A DNA stretch of 64,000 nucleotides, taken from positions 4,526,001-4,590,000 of the forward strand of contig NC_003228.3 of NCBI RefSeq assembly GCF_000025985.1. Reading direction: 5' to 3'. The translations under genes and the position numbers were made by a program. Shown here piece after piece: positions 26,440-35,274 of this stretch. The notes below the pieces were generated by a model. It was given only the letters and a program-made list of their open reading frames with translations. It had not been told where the DNA came from and did not search any database. Every line of letters starts with the position of its first letter. Position 1 is the stretch's first letter. This DNA is from Bacteroides fragilis NCTC 9343 (GTDB taxonomy: Bacteria > Bacteroidota > Bacteroidia > Bacteroidales > Bacteroidaceae).

Positions 26440-28950
26440 TTATTCTCTCAACACGTAATCACCGGCTTCTTGGGTAACCATGTTCTGTAGCTCTTCCAAA
26501 GTTTTCTCGCCATTGGTAAATTCAACGATGGCTACCGATGGATTAAGAGTTACCGTAGCACGTATTCCTTCCATTTTGTTCAATGCTTTTTCCACACGCA
26601 TACGACAATGATTGCAACTCATTCCTTCTACTTTAAATTCTTTTTTCATAAATTTTTCTGATAATGTTTCTACTTTCTCTTCAAGTTCTCTATCTTGCTC
26701 TGTGACGGATAAATTAACCGAAACATCTGCATTTTGTATCTTCTTTTTTCTCAGCCGTAGGCTGTTGCTTACCACGCTGACACTACTGAACGCCATAGCT
26801 GCTCCGGCTATCATTGGGTTTAATAAAAAGCCGTTGATGGGATAAAGGATACCTGCCGCTACAGGTACACCAAGCAGATTGTAGATAAATGCCCAAAACA
26901 AGTTTTGGCGGATGGTTCGTACCGTTTGCCTGGACAATTCAAGAGCTTCTGGTATCTTTGTCAAGTCGGAAGAAATAACAGTCATTTGGGCTACATCTAT
27001 GGCTATGTCACTTCCGCTTCCCATGGCGATACCCAAATCTGCTTGTGCAAGAGCTGCGCTATCATTTATGCCATCGCCCACCATCGCAACCTTTTTACCT
27101 TTTTTCTGCAACTGGCGGACAAAAGCTGCTTTGTCTTGCGGCAATACTCCTGCTTTATAATGCTGTATTCCTGCTTTACGGGCAATCTCCCTGGCGGTAG
27201 TTTCATTATCTCCGGTCAATAAATGCACTTCAATATTGGCAGCTTTCAGTTCCGTTACAGCTTGTATGGAGGTTTTCTTGATTTGGTCTGTAATAGCAAC
27301 GATTGCCAAGGCATTTGTGTCATCCGCAAACCAGATAACGGTTTGTGCTTCTGCCGTCAGATGAGTAAAGTTGTTGAACAGGACAGAAGAGATAGCAATC
27401 TTATGTTCTTCCAGTAATTGGCGATTACCAGCATAATAGGTCTTGCCTTCCGATTCTCCTTTCACACCCTTTCCGGTAATACTCTCGAAATGTTTGATTT
27501 CGATTTGGCGAGTGTCCTTAAAATAGCTGGTAACAGCTTCGGCAAGTGGATGTTCCGAGAGTTTCTCCAAACTATAAAAGATACTTTCTGCGTTTTCCGA
27601 CAAGTTATTCCATACCACCGTGCTGACCTTTGGCTTACCTTCAGTCACAGTTCCGGTCTTATCAAGTACAATGGTGTCTATTTTCTTGGCTGTTTCCAGA
27701 CTTTCGGCATCTTTTATCAGAATACCTCTTTCCGCACCTTTGCCGATACCTACCATAATGGCGGTGGGGGTCGCCAAGCCCAAGGCGCATGGGCAAGCGA
27801 TAATTAATACAGTAACCAAAGCCAGTAAGCCGTGTGTGAATCCGTTTGTTCCCCCCAGCATAACCCATACCACGAAAGACAATACGGCAATGGAGATAAT
27901 AGTAGGAACAAAAATACCTGCTATCTTATCCACTATTTGTTGCACGGGTGCCTTACTTCCTTGCGCATCTTGTACCATATGGATGATTTTAGCCAAAAGC
28001 GTGTCGGTTCCTACTTTTTCAGCCCGAAAACGGAAACTTCCTTTTTGATTGATGGTACCGGCAAAGACTTTAGAATCTTTATCCTTGGATATGGCTATCG
28101 GTTCACCGTTAAGCATACTCTCATCCACATAGGATGCACCCTCTGTAACCACACCGTCCACCGCAATACGTTCACCGGGTTTTACTAAAAGAATATTTCC
28201 TGGTCGGATTTGTTCGATGGGAATTTCCTTTTGTTCGCCTGTAGAGGTGATAATGGTTACGTTTTTAGGTTGCAATCCCATTAGCTTTTTGATGGCTGAT
28301 GAAGTGTTGCCTTTGGCCTTTTCTTCCAGAAGTCGTCCCAATAGGATGAAGGCAATAATAGTACTTGCTGCCTCGAAGTAAACGTGCGGATGAACACCCC
28401 TTGACACCCAGAACTCTGGAAAAAACAGGTTGAACAAGCTGAACAGATAGGCTATTCCAGTGCTGTTTGCCACCAACGTATCCATATTGGCACTGCCATG
28501 CTTTAATTGCTTCCATGCATTGGTGAAAAAGCCTCTTCCCAACCAGAAAACAACCGGAGTAGAAAGTATCCACATAATTAGGTTGGCGTATGGCATATCC
28601 ATGAAGAACATACCGATAATGACAATCGGTATAGATAGAATGATGGCCCATATCGTGCGTAATTTGAGTGCATGGTATTTTTGATCGTGCACTACTTCGA
28701 CCTCTTCAAGCATATTGGGAGTCTGTTGAATCAACAGGTCATATCCGGCAGCCTGAACAGCTTGTTGCAATGCATTGGGAGTACATACGGAAGGGGTATA
28801 TACCACAGTAGCAGTACCGGCCGCATAGTTTACAATAGCTTTGCTGACACCCGGTTGGCGATTGAGTACCTTATCTATTCGTGCGGCACAAGAAGCACAA
28901 CTCATACCTATAATAGGAAAGTTTTCTTGAGTCAAATTCTGATTTTCCAT
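26440..28950 (-). CDS. copA: Cu+-exporting P-type ATPase with HMA domains at both ends
   Basis: 836 aa. N-terminal HMA domain with GMSCASCAARID, then eight predicted membrane helices with the metal-site CPC in IIACPCALGLATP. The phosphorylation site is DKTGTVTEGKP, the ATP-binding HP is in EKLSEHPLAEAV, and the hinge is GDGINDSAALAQADLG. After the last helix a second HMA domain follows (GMSCNHCRMRVEKALNK), as if a CopZ chaperone were fused. It exports Cu+ (or Ag+) from the cytoplasm. It is first gene of the nine-gene cargo operon, with a promoter box 34 bp upstream. Confidence 0.95.
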   Translation of the reverse strand: MENQNLTQENFPIIGMSCASCAARIDKVLNRQPGVSKAIVNYAAGTATVVYTPSVCTPNALQQAVQAAGYDLLIQQTPNMLEEVEVVHDQKYHALKLRTIWAIILSIPIVIIGMFFMDMPYANLIMWILSTPVVFWLGRGFFTNAWKQLKHGSANMDTLVANSTGIAYLFSLFNLFFPEFWVSRGVHPHVYFEAASTIIAFILLGRLLEEKAKGNTSSAIKKLMGLQPKNVTIITSTGEQKEIPIEQIRPGNILLVKPGERIAVDGVVTEGASYVDESMLNGEPIAISKDKDSKVFAGTINQKGSFRFRAEKVGTDTLLAKIIHMVQDAQGSKAPVQQIVDKIAGIFVPTIISIAVLSFVVWVMLGGTNGFTHGLLALVTVLIIACPCALGLATPTAIMVGIGKGAERGILIKDAESLETAKKIDTIVLDKTGTVTEGKPKVSTVVWNNLSENAESIFYSLEKLSEHPLAEAVTSYFKDTRQIEIKHFESITGKGVKGESEGKTYYAGNRQLLEEHKIAISSVLFNNFTHLTAEAQTVIWFADDTNALAIVAITDQIKKTSIQAVTELKAANIEVHLLTGDNETTAREIARKAGIQHYKAGVLPQDKAAFVRQLQKKGKKVAMVGDGINDSAALAQADLGIAMGSGSDIAIDVAQMTVISSDLTKIPEALELSRQTVRTIRQNLFWAFIYNLLGVPVAAGILYPINGFLLNPMIAGAAMAFSSVSVVSNSLRLRKKKIQNADVSVNLSVTEQDRELEEKVETLSEKFMKKEFKVEGMSCNHCRMRVEKALNKMEGIRATVTLNPSVAIVEFTNGEKTLEELQNMVTQEAGDYVLRE

Positions 28951-28983
28951 AAAGCGTGATATTTTTGATGTCTTATTTGGCTA

Positions 28984-28991
28984 CAAAGATA
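28984..28991 (-). promoter_or_regulatory. -7 box of the copA operon promoter
   Basis: On the minus strand it reads TATCTTTG, matching TAnnTTTG, 34 bp before the copA ATG. No TTTG is present at the usual -33 distance, so a regulator may be needed. Confidence 0.5.
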
Positions 28992-29565
28992 AGATGGGCT
29001 ATTCTTTTGGCTGTTACAGAATTTAGGAATAAATTTATAAGATTGTATGCTGTAGCTTTTGTATAATTACCGATTTCTTCAAAGTTAAGTTTATATAGAC
29101 ATTATAGTAAGGCGAAATAATTACTTTGAATTTTCTGTGGAGGAAATAATACAATTGTCGGTGACAATTTAATCTACAAAAAAATGTATTTATTCACGAA
29201 AAATAATACATAAACAGTTTATCATAAACTATGATTGTTATTTATAATTGGTTATGAAGCAGTCCTCTCGAATCTTGCTATATTTCCTTATCTCTTATTT
29301 CCTCAAATAACAATTTCCTCATTTTTATTACCCCGTCATGACTTCCCCTTGCATGGTTCAGGGTGCGAAGCTACGGCCGGGGCCCCTAAAAATCTGCAAG
29401 GCCGCTTCGCGCCCTACGGGTTTTGGCGAAAATTTTTCAATCCGTCCAGCCGGGCGATTGAAAATTTTTCACCAAAAGCCTTGCACATTTTCTCCCCGTC
29501 CGTATCTGCCCCCTGAAACGAGCAAGGTGAAGCCACCGACAAGGCATAAAAAAAAAGTCAATGTT
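28992..29565. other. Divergent intergenic region between copA and the ICE right module
   Basis: The first 300 bp are AT-rich with no gene. From about 29330 the sequence is GC-richer, resembling leader sequence in front of Bacteroides conjugative-transposon gene blocks, with the long palindrome described at 29421-29477. Reading frames crossing it lack plausible protein character. Confidence 0.45.
29421..29477. repeat. Long inverted repeat, 22-bp arms
   Basis: The arm at 29421-29442 starts TTTTGGCGAAAATTTTTC and the arm at 29456-29477 ends with the near-exact complement ACCAAAA; 20 of 22 positions pair around a 13-base GC-rich loop (CGTCCAGCCGGGC). It lies 90 bp before the next gene, so it could be a transcription attenuator or a protein-binding site. 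Confidence 0.65.
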
Positions 29566-29847
29566 ATGAAAAAGAGAACAGAAATACAGCAAGATTTGAA
29601 ACGAGGCTTCGGCTCCGCTCCAACCGGCATAAAAATTTTGGTGAAGTGGTCGCTGGTCGGTTTCATGGTGTATGTGGCGGTGCGTTTCGTGTGTGCCTTC
29701 GTCGGTGGTGTGGTGACGGGGTTAGGCGGTATTCTGCCCACGTTGGTAGTTTTGGCGGTGGTGTTTTTCCTCATCCGTTCAGTATGGCGCATCCTTTTCC
29801 TTTCCGTTCTTCTCCTTTTCATCATCCTTTTTTGCGTGATATTCTGA
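29566..29847 (+). CDS. Small membrane protein of the conjugative-element module
   Basis: 93 aa from the ATG at 29566 (MKKRTEIQQDLKRGFGSAPT). The charged N-terminus of about 25 residues is followed by two hydrophobic stretches, LVGFMVYVAVRFVCAFVGGV and LVVLAVVFFLIRSVW, and a hydrophobic end. Similar small proteins are common in Bacteroides ICEs just before the next two genes. No function is known. Confidence 0.6.
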   Translation: MKKRTEIQQDLKRGFGSAPTGIKILVKWSLVGFMVYVAVRFVCAFVGGVVTGLGGILPTLVVLAVVFFLIRSVWRILFLSVLLLFIILFCVIF

Positions 29848-29878
29848 ACCGAAATATTAATCATTAAAACAATTCATT

Positions 29879-30892
29879 ATGAACAAAGTACATTTATTGG
29901 GAGCGAACAGAAGCTATGACAGAGACGAACAGACCGTTTCAGTCAATCAAGTGGTAATGCTGGAAGGTTACAGCTACGACAGCTATGTAGTGTATGAAGT
30001 AAACCGCAGCCAGTGGGGAATAACCTATCATCTTATCAATTTGCGGACACACGAGTTTCATACTTCCGACCTTATCCGACCCTTGTCGGAAAAATTCGGG
30101 ATAGGCATGTATTATGACGATGCGAACCCCAAGTTTTTGGATCCGTTGGAAACAGCCGCCCTGCTTTCCAAAGCGAGGGAGAAGAAAACGGAGGATGACA
30201 GAAAAGCGGAGGAAGAACGGCAGAGGAACAAACACACCGCAAAAATCGGAGCGGAACGCTTGCGCCCCCTTATCCCATCGGATGCGAAAGCCGTCATTAT
30301 CGGTGAACTACGGGTGAGCGAGTGTGACAGCTATACGGACTACTACGACTACCGTATAGAAAGAACCGTGATTTTAGGCTTTTCCACCCATACACGAAAC
30401 CTCTTTTCCGAAATGCGCAAATATGCCGCCAATTTTGAGGGAACGGCTTATCTGGCAGAGAACGACAAGGAATACGAACACCGTGAAAATTACAGCATGG
30501 GGGACGGCATGTATTTGGGGCGTAACAAGTACAGCGGTTGGACGATTTCAAAAGAGCGGATTTACGACCTTGAAAAGTTCATCGAACGATACGCCCACAC
30601 CGCAGGGGACGAAGCCAACATTTGTCTGAAAGCACCGCAAGGGGAAACTGAAGCGCAGCAGCCGACAACATCCGCAGACCTCTCAACGCTCAATCTTGAA
30701 ATTGTGGAATACAGTGAAAAGGCGATAGCCGTATTCGGGGACACCAAGCCGATAAAGGACGTTTTGAAAGGCTTGAACGGTCTGTTCCGTGCGAACCTTA
30801 CCTATAACGGTGAAAGGCGTGCAGGATGGATATACAGCAGGAAGCAGGAACAGAAAGTACGTGAGACACTCGCAACGTATGCCAACGTATAG
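29879..30892 (+). CDS. Conjugative-element protein of unknown function
   Basis: 337 aa, starting MNKVHLLGANRSYDRDEQTV, 31 bp after the small membrane protein gene. N-terminal domain of about 85 residues (VVYEVNRSQWGITYHLINLR), a charged coiled-coil linker (about 100-125, rich in E, K, R), then a C-terminal domain with ERTVILGFSTHTRNLFSEM and DTKPIKDVLKGLNGLFRANL. The end resembles the short segments repeated in ICE-encoded large polypeptides (loops with NGRF-type motif). It lies directly before the ParB-like gene. No enzyme motif is seen. Confidence 0.65.
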   Translation: MNKVHLLGANRSYDRDEQTVSVNQVVMLEGYSYDSYVVYEVNRSQWGITYHLINLRTHEFHTSDLIRPLSEKFGIGMYYDDANPKFLDPLETAALLSKAREKKTEDDRKAEEERQRNKHTAKIGAERLRPLIPSDAKAVIIGELRVSECDSYTDYYDYRIERTVILGFSTHTRNLFSEMRKYAANFEGTAYLAENDKEYEHRENYSMGDGMYLGRNKYSGWTISKERIYDLEKFIERYAHTAGDEANICLKAPQGETEAQQPTTSADLSTLNLEIVEYSEKAIAVFGDTKPIKDVLKGLNGLFRANLTYNGERRAGWIYSRKQEQKVRETLATYANV

Positions 30893-30974
30893 AGACGTAA
30901 AAGGCAGGGCGGAACAAACCGCCCTACCTATCGAAAGTAATTCAATCAATATCAACCCATTAAAATTTATAGTT

Positions 30975-32879
30975 ATGAAAACGAACAAGAATGCACGGAA
31001 GAACAACAAAGTTCAGAAATCAGAGAAAGAAACGGCAGTAAAGGTAACCGCTTTGGCAATCATCCCCAAGCCAATGACGTTAATCTGTGGGCAGGACATA
31101 CCCACAACTGCCGGAGTGACGGAAGCACCCGAAACGGCAACCGTTCCCACCATTGTGGAAGAAACACCGCAGCAAGCCACGCCCAAGACACCGCTTGCAA
31201 CGGCAACGGCTGAGACAGACCTTGACATCACAGCCGTACACCCAAGTGCGGACAACCACCGCAAGACCTTCAATGACACATCCTTGCAGGAACTTGCCGA
31301 CAGCATTCGGGAAGTGGGAGTCTTGCAGGCCATTGCCGTACGTCCACGCACGGCAGGCGGTTACGAAATCATCTACGGCGAACGCCGCTACCGTGCCTCA
31401 CTGCTTGCAGGAGCAAAGACGATAAAGGCAACCATATACGACCATATAACGGACGATGAAGCGGAGGACATGTCACTAAGCGAGAACTTACAGCGTGAGC
31501 AGGTATGCCCCACCGAGGAAGCGAGAGCCTTCAAACGCCTGCTTGAAAAAGGCAGGTACGACATGTACTCACTCGTCAGCCGCTTCGGACGGAGCGAGAA
31601 GTATATCTATACACGTTTGAAACTGAACGAATTGTATGCGCCTATCGGTGAACTGCTGGATAACGGGACAATCACCGTCAGTGTGGCCGAGGAAATAAGC
31701 ACCTATGAAACCAATATCCAAAAGGACGTGTACGAGAGTCACCTGAAGCAGGGCAATAGGGACGATTGGAGCGGTTACACGCTCAATCTGTTCAAGAAAC
31801 ATTTTGAGAAATATTACACAACCGACCTTGAGCAATACAAGTTCGACAAGACGGAATGCAAGGCGTGTGCACACAACGCAGCCAACTACAACCTTTTTGC
31901 CGAACATAACGGGTGCGGACATTGTACCAACCGCAAATGTCTGGAAGCCAAGAACTCTGCGCATGTGGCAAAGGAAACGGAGAAACTGTTGAAATCCGAT
32001 CCGAAGCTGGTGATCGCCCGACCTTATTACGGAAGCCGTAACGACACGGCACTCCAAAAATTGGACAAGAAAGGGCATGAAATCAAAGAACTCGATTACA
32101 ACGTATCGGCAAGGGAATTTCCCAAAGCACCCGAAGCACCGCAAAAGGAGCAGTTCTCCGAACCGACAGAGTATGAACAAGCGGTACAGACCTTTGAACA
32201 GAAAAACGAGGAATACGCCCGAAAGGTGGAAGAACTCAACCGTAAAAAGGAAGAGGGCAAGATAAAGACGTACGTCAAAGTGGGACAGACAGAACCCGAA
32301 CTTTGCTATGTGGAGATAAACAGGAAGGAAATCGCCCCCGTTACCATTGAGACATTGCAGGAGCGGGACAAGCGTTTCAAACAACTCTCCACCGAGAAGA
32401 TTGTTACCGATACGAAAAAGATAGTCCGTGAGAATGACTATCCCGAAAGTCCGTTTACGCAATACGAGGACGGAATGCTTTATTTCATCATGCTGACCAA
32501 ACTGCAAAGGAAGCATTATCCGCTTTGCGGCATCAAAGACCAACCGATGCCGTTGGACGAGAAACAGCGGATGAAGATTGTAGCCAAACTGACGGACGCA
32601 CAAAGGACGGTCATCAAACGCGATTTCATCATCCACTCCCTCTGCGAGGGCGGCTACGGAGACAATAACGCATCCAAGCTCTTGAGGGACTTCGCAAACA
32701 TGCACTTCCCCGACCAGTACGGACTTGCCAAAGCCACCCACGAGGAAGAATATCAGAAAAGGCACGAACGTTTGGGAGAGAGGATAAAGGAGATGAAGAA
32801 AGCGGAAAAAGCGACAGCGAAAAAGGATGAAAAACAAAAAGTTTCCCCTGCATTGCCCCATGATGATAAGGCCGCTTGA
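30975..32879 (+). CDS. ParB/RepB/Spo0J-family protein, long form
   Basis: 634 aa from the ATG at 30975 (MKTNKNARKNNKVQ); a longer frame would overlap the upstream gene. A low-complexity Thr/Ala/Pro-rich stretch (about 35-85) is followed by the ParB N-terminal domain: LQELADSIREVGVLQAIAVR, GERRYRASLLAGAKT and SENLQREQVCPTEEARAF. An HTH follows at SLVSRFGRSEKYIYTRLKLN. The long C-terminal part has a Cys cluster (CKACAHNA, CGHCTNRKC) and ends in a Lys/Glu-rich tail. It may help to maintain or transfer the element. The same class occurs in many Bacteroides ICEs. Confidence 0.85.
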   Translation: MKTNKNARKNNKVQKSEKETAVKVTALAIIPKPMTLICGQDIPTTAGVTEAPETATVPTIVEETPQQATPKTPLATATAETDLDITAVHPSADNHRKTFNDTSLQELADSIREVGVLQAIAVRPRTAGGYEIIYGERRYRASLLAGAKTIKATIYDHITDDEAEDMSLSENLQREQVCPTEEARAFKRLLEKGRYDMYSLVSRFGRSEKYIYTRLKLNELYAPIGELLDNGTITVSVAEEISTYETNIQKDVYESHLKQGNRDDWSGYTLNLFKKHFEKYYTTDLEQYKFDKTECKACAHNAANYNLFAEHNGCGHCTNRKCLEAKNSAHVAKETEKLLKSDPKLVIARPYYGSRNDTALQKLDKKGHEIKELDYNVSAREFPKAPEAPQKEQFSEPTEYEQAVQTFEQKNEEYARKVEELNRKKEEGKIKTYVKVGQTEPELCYVEINRKEIAPVTIETLQERDKRFKQLSTEKIVTDTKKIVRENDYPESPFTQYEDGMLYFIMLTKLQRKHYPLCGIKDQPMPLDEKQRMKIVAKLTDAQRTVIKRDFIIHSLCEGGYGDNNASKLLRDFANMHFPDQYGLAKATHEEEYQKRHERLGERIKEMKKAEKATAKKDEKQKVSPALPHDDKAA

Positions 32880-32950
32880 ATGTATAGTATTGAAAGGTGA
32901 AAAATTTCACCTTTCAATACCCGATCCGATTTTTATAAGATTGTAACATT

Positions 32951-33175
32951 ATGGAGAAAGAAGAAATGATTGATACCATCAAACAATTTGCGTGTTCTTT
33001 GGCAGAAAAGGAACTGATAGACAAGTACGGGAAATTGCCCGAACGACTGATGACTAAAAGAGGGACATATCGTTCAAAGTATCAGGATGAATTTAACAAG
33101 CTATACGATAAATACGAAGACAGGCTTATCCGTTTATCGGGAAAGAATGCGGATGAACTGTTCGTATGCGAGTAA
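32951..33175 (+). CDS. Small hypothetical protein
   Basis: 74 aa, MEKEEMIDTIKQFACSLAEK, predicted fully helical, with KLPERLMTKRGTYRSKYQDE in the middle. No signal or membrane segment. It lies between the ParB-like gene and another small ORF on the same strand. Its even codon pattern and placement suggest a real gene. Function unknown. Confidence 0.55.
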   Translation: MEKEEMIDTIKQFACSLAEKELIDKYGKLPERLMTKRGTYRSKYQDEFNKLYDKYEDRLIRLSGKNADELFVCE

Positions 33176-33289
33176 CTATTTTATGTGCCGGGACTATTAT
33201 CCGGCACATATTTTTTCCGTATTGAAAGAACAAAGGGCGGACGACCCCACCCACACCGCCACCGTAATTATCATCCCAACCGTGAATAT

Positions 33290-33529
33290 ATGAAATATAT
33301 AAGAATCTCCCCGAATGTGGAATACTCCACAGACATGGATTTTTTCCTTGAGAACCAGATACTCTGTATTGTGGACAAGGAAGGCACGAAGTTTTGCAGT
33401 CTGATAGAAAACAGACTGTTCATGCGTTCCAAGAACCGCCGCATCAGCAAACGGATGCAGGAGCACATCATGCGTGAAATCCATAGTGACATCTGCCGTC
33501 TGTGCTATGGCGGAGAACCGGTGGACTGA
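33290..33529 (+). CDS. Small hypothetical protein
   Basis: 79 aa from the ATG at 33290 (MKYIRISPNVEYSTDMDFF); an upstream extension is not supported. The C-terminal half is basic (RLFMRSKNRRISKRMQEHI) and may bind nucleic acid; two Cys lie in ICRLCYGG. It is 114 bp after the previous small gene and before the long non-coding mobilisation region. Function unknown. Confidence 0.5.
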   Translation: MKYIRISPNVEYSTDMDFFLENQILCIVDKEGTKFCSLIENRLFMRSKNRRISKRMQEHIMREIHSDICRLCYGGEPVD

Positions 33530-34059
33530 CCTGCCACACCCCACACCTGACAAGTGACCGTATTAAAAAGTCGGGCCGTCCTTATAGGATTGCCCTACTT
33601 TTAATATTCTTACGTAGTTGAATAGAATATCAAGAAAGTTATAAGATTAGAAATAGTTGAATGATAACATATAAGAGCAGCCTTTAGCTGTTTAATCAGG
33701 CAGACAGGTCTCTGTCCACTTATCTGTTTTGTTTGATAGCTATTTAGCTATAAAGCTATCTGTCTATTCAGCTATATAGCTATTTAGCTATCCGGTTACC
33801 TATGTAAGCATCCGCTTAATAATCCGTTCTCCTATTCATCTATCCGAACATCTGTTTGCCTATACATCATTATATATGTATGGCTGTATAAGCGGATAGG
33901 CAGCCTTATGAACGCTTGCCTAAAAACATACTTAATCGAATAGCTGTTCAAAAAGAAAACTACCCGGACATTTATTCGGATAACTGTTTTTTCATCTATC
34001 CGAATAAGTAGCCGAATGACTATCCGGCTGCAAATAAACCTCAAGAGAGCTATTCATAA
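33530..34059. other. Non-coding region with repeats before the mobilisation genes
   Basis: 530 bp without a credible gene. It contains AGCTAT repeats (33738-33791) and degenerate TATCTG/TATCCG motifs up to about 34030. Position between ICE accessory genes and mob genes suggests a cis-acting maintenance or transfer region. Confidence 0.5.
33738..33791. repeat. Iteron-like AGCTAT repeat array with 8-bp period
   Basis: Six exact copies of AGCTAT start at 33738, 33746, 33754, 33770, 33778 and 33786, giving spacings of 8, 8, 16, 8 and 8 bp. Where AT precedes AGCTAT the unit is the palindrome ATAGCTAT. The register is kept across the one gap, so binding of a multimeric protein is plausible. Confidence 0.7.
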
Positions 34060-34344
34060 TTCCAAAGTCATTTATTGGCGGTTGTTGGCGGGAACCGCTA
34101 TAATGCTCAGACAGAAAAAACTATCTACCTTTGTCGCCGGGAGAACGCAGCCCGTTCTCGGAAGAGAACGTAAGACAAATCCTTTAGACCTATAATCCGG
34201 CCGGGCCGGATTTTTATATGCGTCAGCATATAGCGAGGTGTACTTTGAGGCCCTCACTTGAAGTTCAGGCCCTCAAAGTCTCGCCCGAAAGGTCTTTCGG
34301 GGACGGCGGTTCTCCCAAGTCGAACCTTTTAAAATATTCATGTC
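34060..34344 (+). other. Probable oriT region (hairpin cluster upstream of mobA)
   Basis: Four exact short inverted repeats lie in 165 bp: GAGAACG/CGTTCTC at 34141-34159, TATATGC/GCATATA at 34215-34232, ACTTTGAGG/CCTCAAAGT at 34242-34279, and CCCGAAAG/CTTTCGGG at 34284-34301. They precede mobA, where oriT lies in CTnDOT-type elements. The nic site cannot be located from sequence alone. Confidence 0.5.
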
Positions 34345-34779
34345 ATGAAGAAAAGAATGCTTGTCAGAAACGGAGCGGGGCACAAAGTGCTCGCTGACCC
34401 ACGGGTGCATCGCCACTCTGTGCGGTTGAGCAGTGAGGAAAATGAAAAATTCCTCACGATGTTTGAACAATCGGGTATGAAGAACAAGGCCGAATTTATC
34501 TTCGCCCGCATCTTCGGTTGAGAGTTCAAGGTGGTGAAGATTGACAAGGAAGCGCAGGAGTATTACGCCCAGCTTACCGCTTTCTATCAGCAATTCCGCA
34601 GGATAGGAAATAACTATAACCAATGTGTAAAGGCCATCCACACCATTTACGGAGAGAAGAAATCGCTTGCGTTTCTCTACAAGCTTGCCGAAGAAACCCG
34701 TAAACTGGAAGAAGTATGCAAGCTGGTCATCGAACTTACAAAGCGATACGAAAAGAATTATCTCACGAAAAAAGAGTAA
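34345..34779 (+). pseudogene. mobA: MobA-like relaxosome accessory gene with in-frame TGA
   Basis: The frame begins MKKRMLVRNGAGHKVLADPR at 34345 and has the ribbon-helix-helix-like SVRLSSEENEKFLTMFEQSG and AEFIFARIFG. A TGA at 34519-34521 interrupts it, and the frame then continues EFKVVKIDKEAQEYYAQL, FRRIGNNYNQCVKAI and LAEETRKLEEVCKLV to 34779. Both parts are typical of Bacteroides MobA (about 140 aa), which recruits the relaxase to oriT. The stop is probably a point mutation such as CGA to TGA. The RHH half alone could still be made. Confidence 0.75.
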
Positions 34780-34783
34780 CCTG

Positions 34784-34979
34784 ATGATTCCGAATATCAG
34801 TTCCGGCAGTTCCTTCTATGAGTAGCTTCCTCGATGAAGATAGTAACGATATGACGGAGCAACAGATACAGGTCAACTATCGGCAAATCAAGCAGGATAT
34901 CGTTGAACTGGTGAAAAGGAAGTTGATTCGGATTGAGAATAATACGAAGTTCAAGCATTTGTCTGGAGGAGAAGGGTAG
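34784..34979 (+). pseudogene. Fused remnants: mobB (relaxase) start joined to a mobC-like end
   Basis: Five bases after mobA an ATG at 34784 opens MIPNISSGSSFYE and then a TAG (34823-34825), typical of the first 13 residues of Bacteroides mob relaxases. Overlapping in another frame, 34818-34979 reads SFLDEDSNDMTEQQ, then QVNYRQIKQDIVELVKRKLI to a TAG. This resembles the C-terminal tail of the MobC/TraG-type coupling protein. The order mobA-mobB-mobC fits an internal deletion of several kb. The mobC assignment is by remembered pattern only. Confidence 0.5.
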
Positions 34980-35014
34980 TTCTATATCTAATCTTTAGTT
35001 TAGGAGGTAATATT

Positions 35015-35156
35015 TAATCGTTGGTGACTATATACTGCCTTACAGCAAAGTCCCCTATAAACATTATAATTGTTTATAGGGGACTTATCTTTTAATACGT
35101 TCTACTTACTTAACAAGGATTCACACTGTAAGGCAATATATAGTTACCTAATCGTT
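35015..35156. mobile_element. 126-bp MITE with 23-bp terminal inverted repeats and 8-bp target duplication
   Basis: The element spans 35023-35148. Its left end GGTGACTATATACTGCCTTA and its right end, read on the minus strand as GGTAACTATATATTGCCTTA, differ at two of 23 positions. The octamer TAATCGTT is repeated directly at 35015-35022 and 35149-35156. Inside, AAGTCCCCTATAAAC (35048-35062) pairs exactly with GTTTATAGGGGACTT (35072-35086). Ends beginning GG and an 8-bp duplication resemble ISL3-type ISs, but no parent IS is in the window. Confidence 0.8.
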
Positions 35157-35274
35157 ATCTCCTATTCTTATCTTATTGGCTTTGTTTCTATTGCTTACAA
35201 AGATAGTTTATGTAGTTTGAAAAGAGTTATATCCGAAAACTTACACATAACCGAGTTGATTTTTTATTCAAATC

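Noticed and set aside
31569..32861. 430-codon minus-strand frame
   Set aside because: It is antisense to the ParB-like gene and rich in Phe/Leu/Val from complementary Lys/Glu codons.
33720..34040. CRISPR array
   Set aside because: The repeat unit is only 6-8 bp with no unique spacers and no cas genes are nearby.
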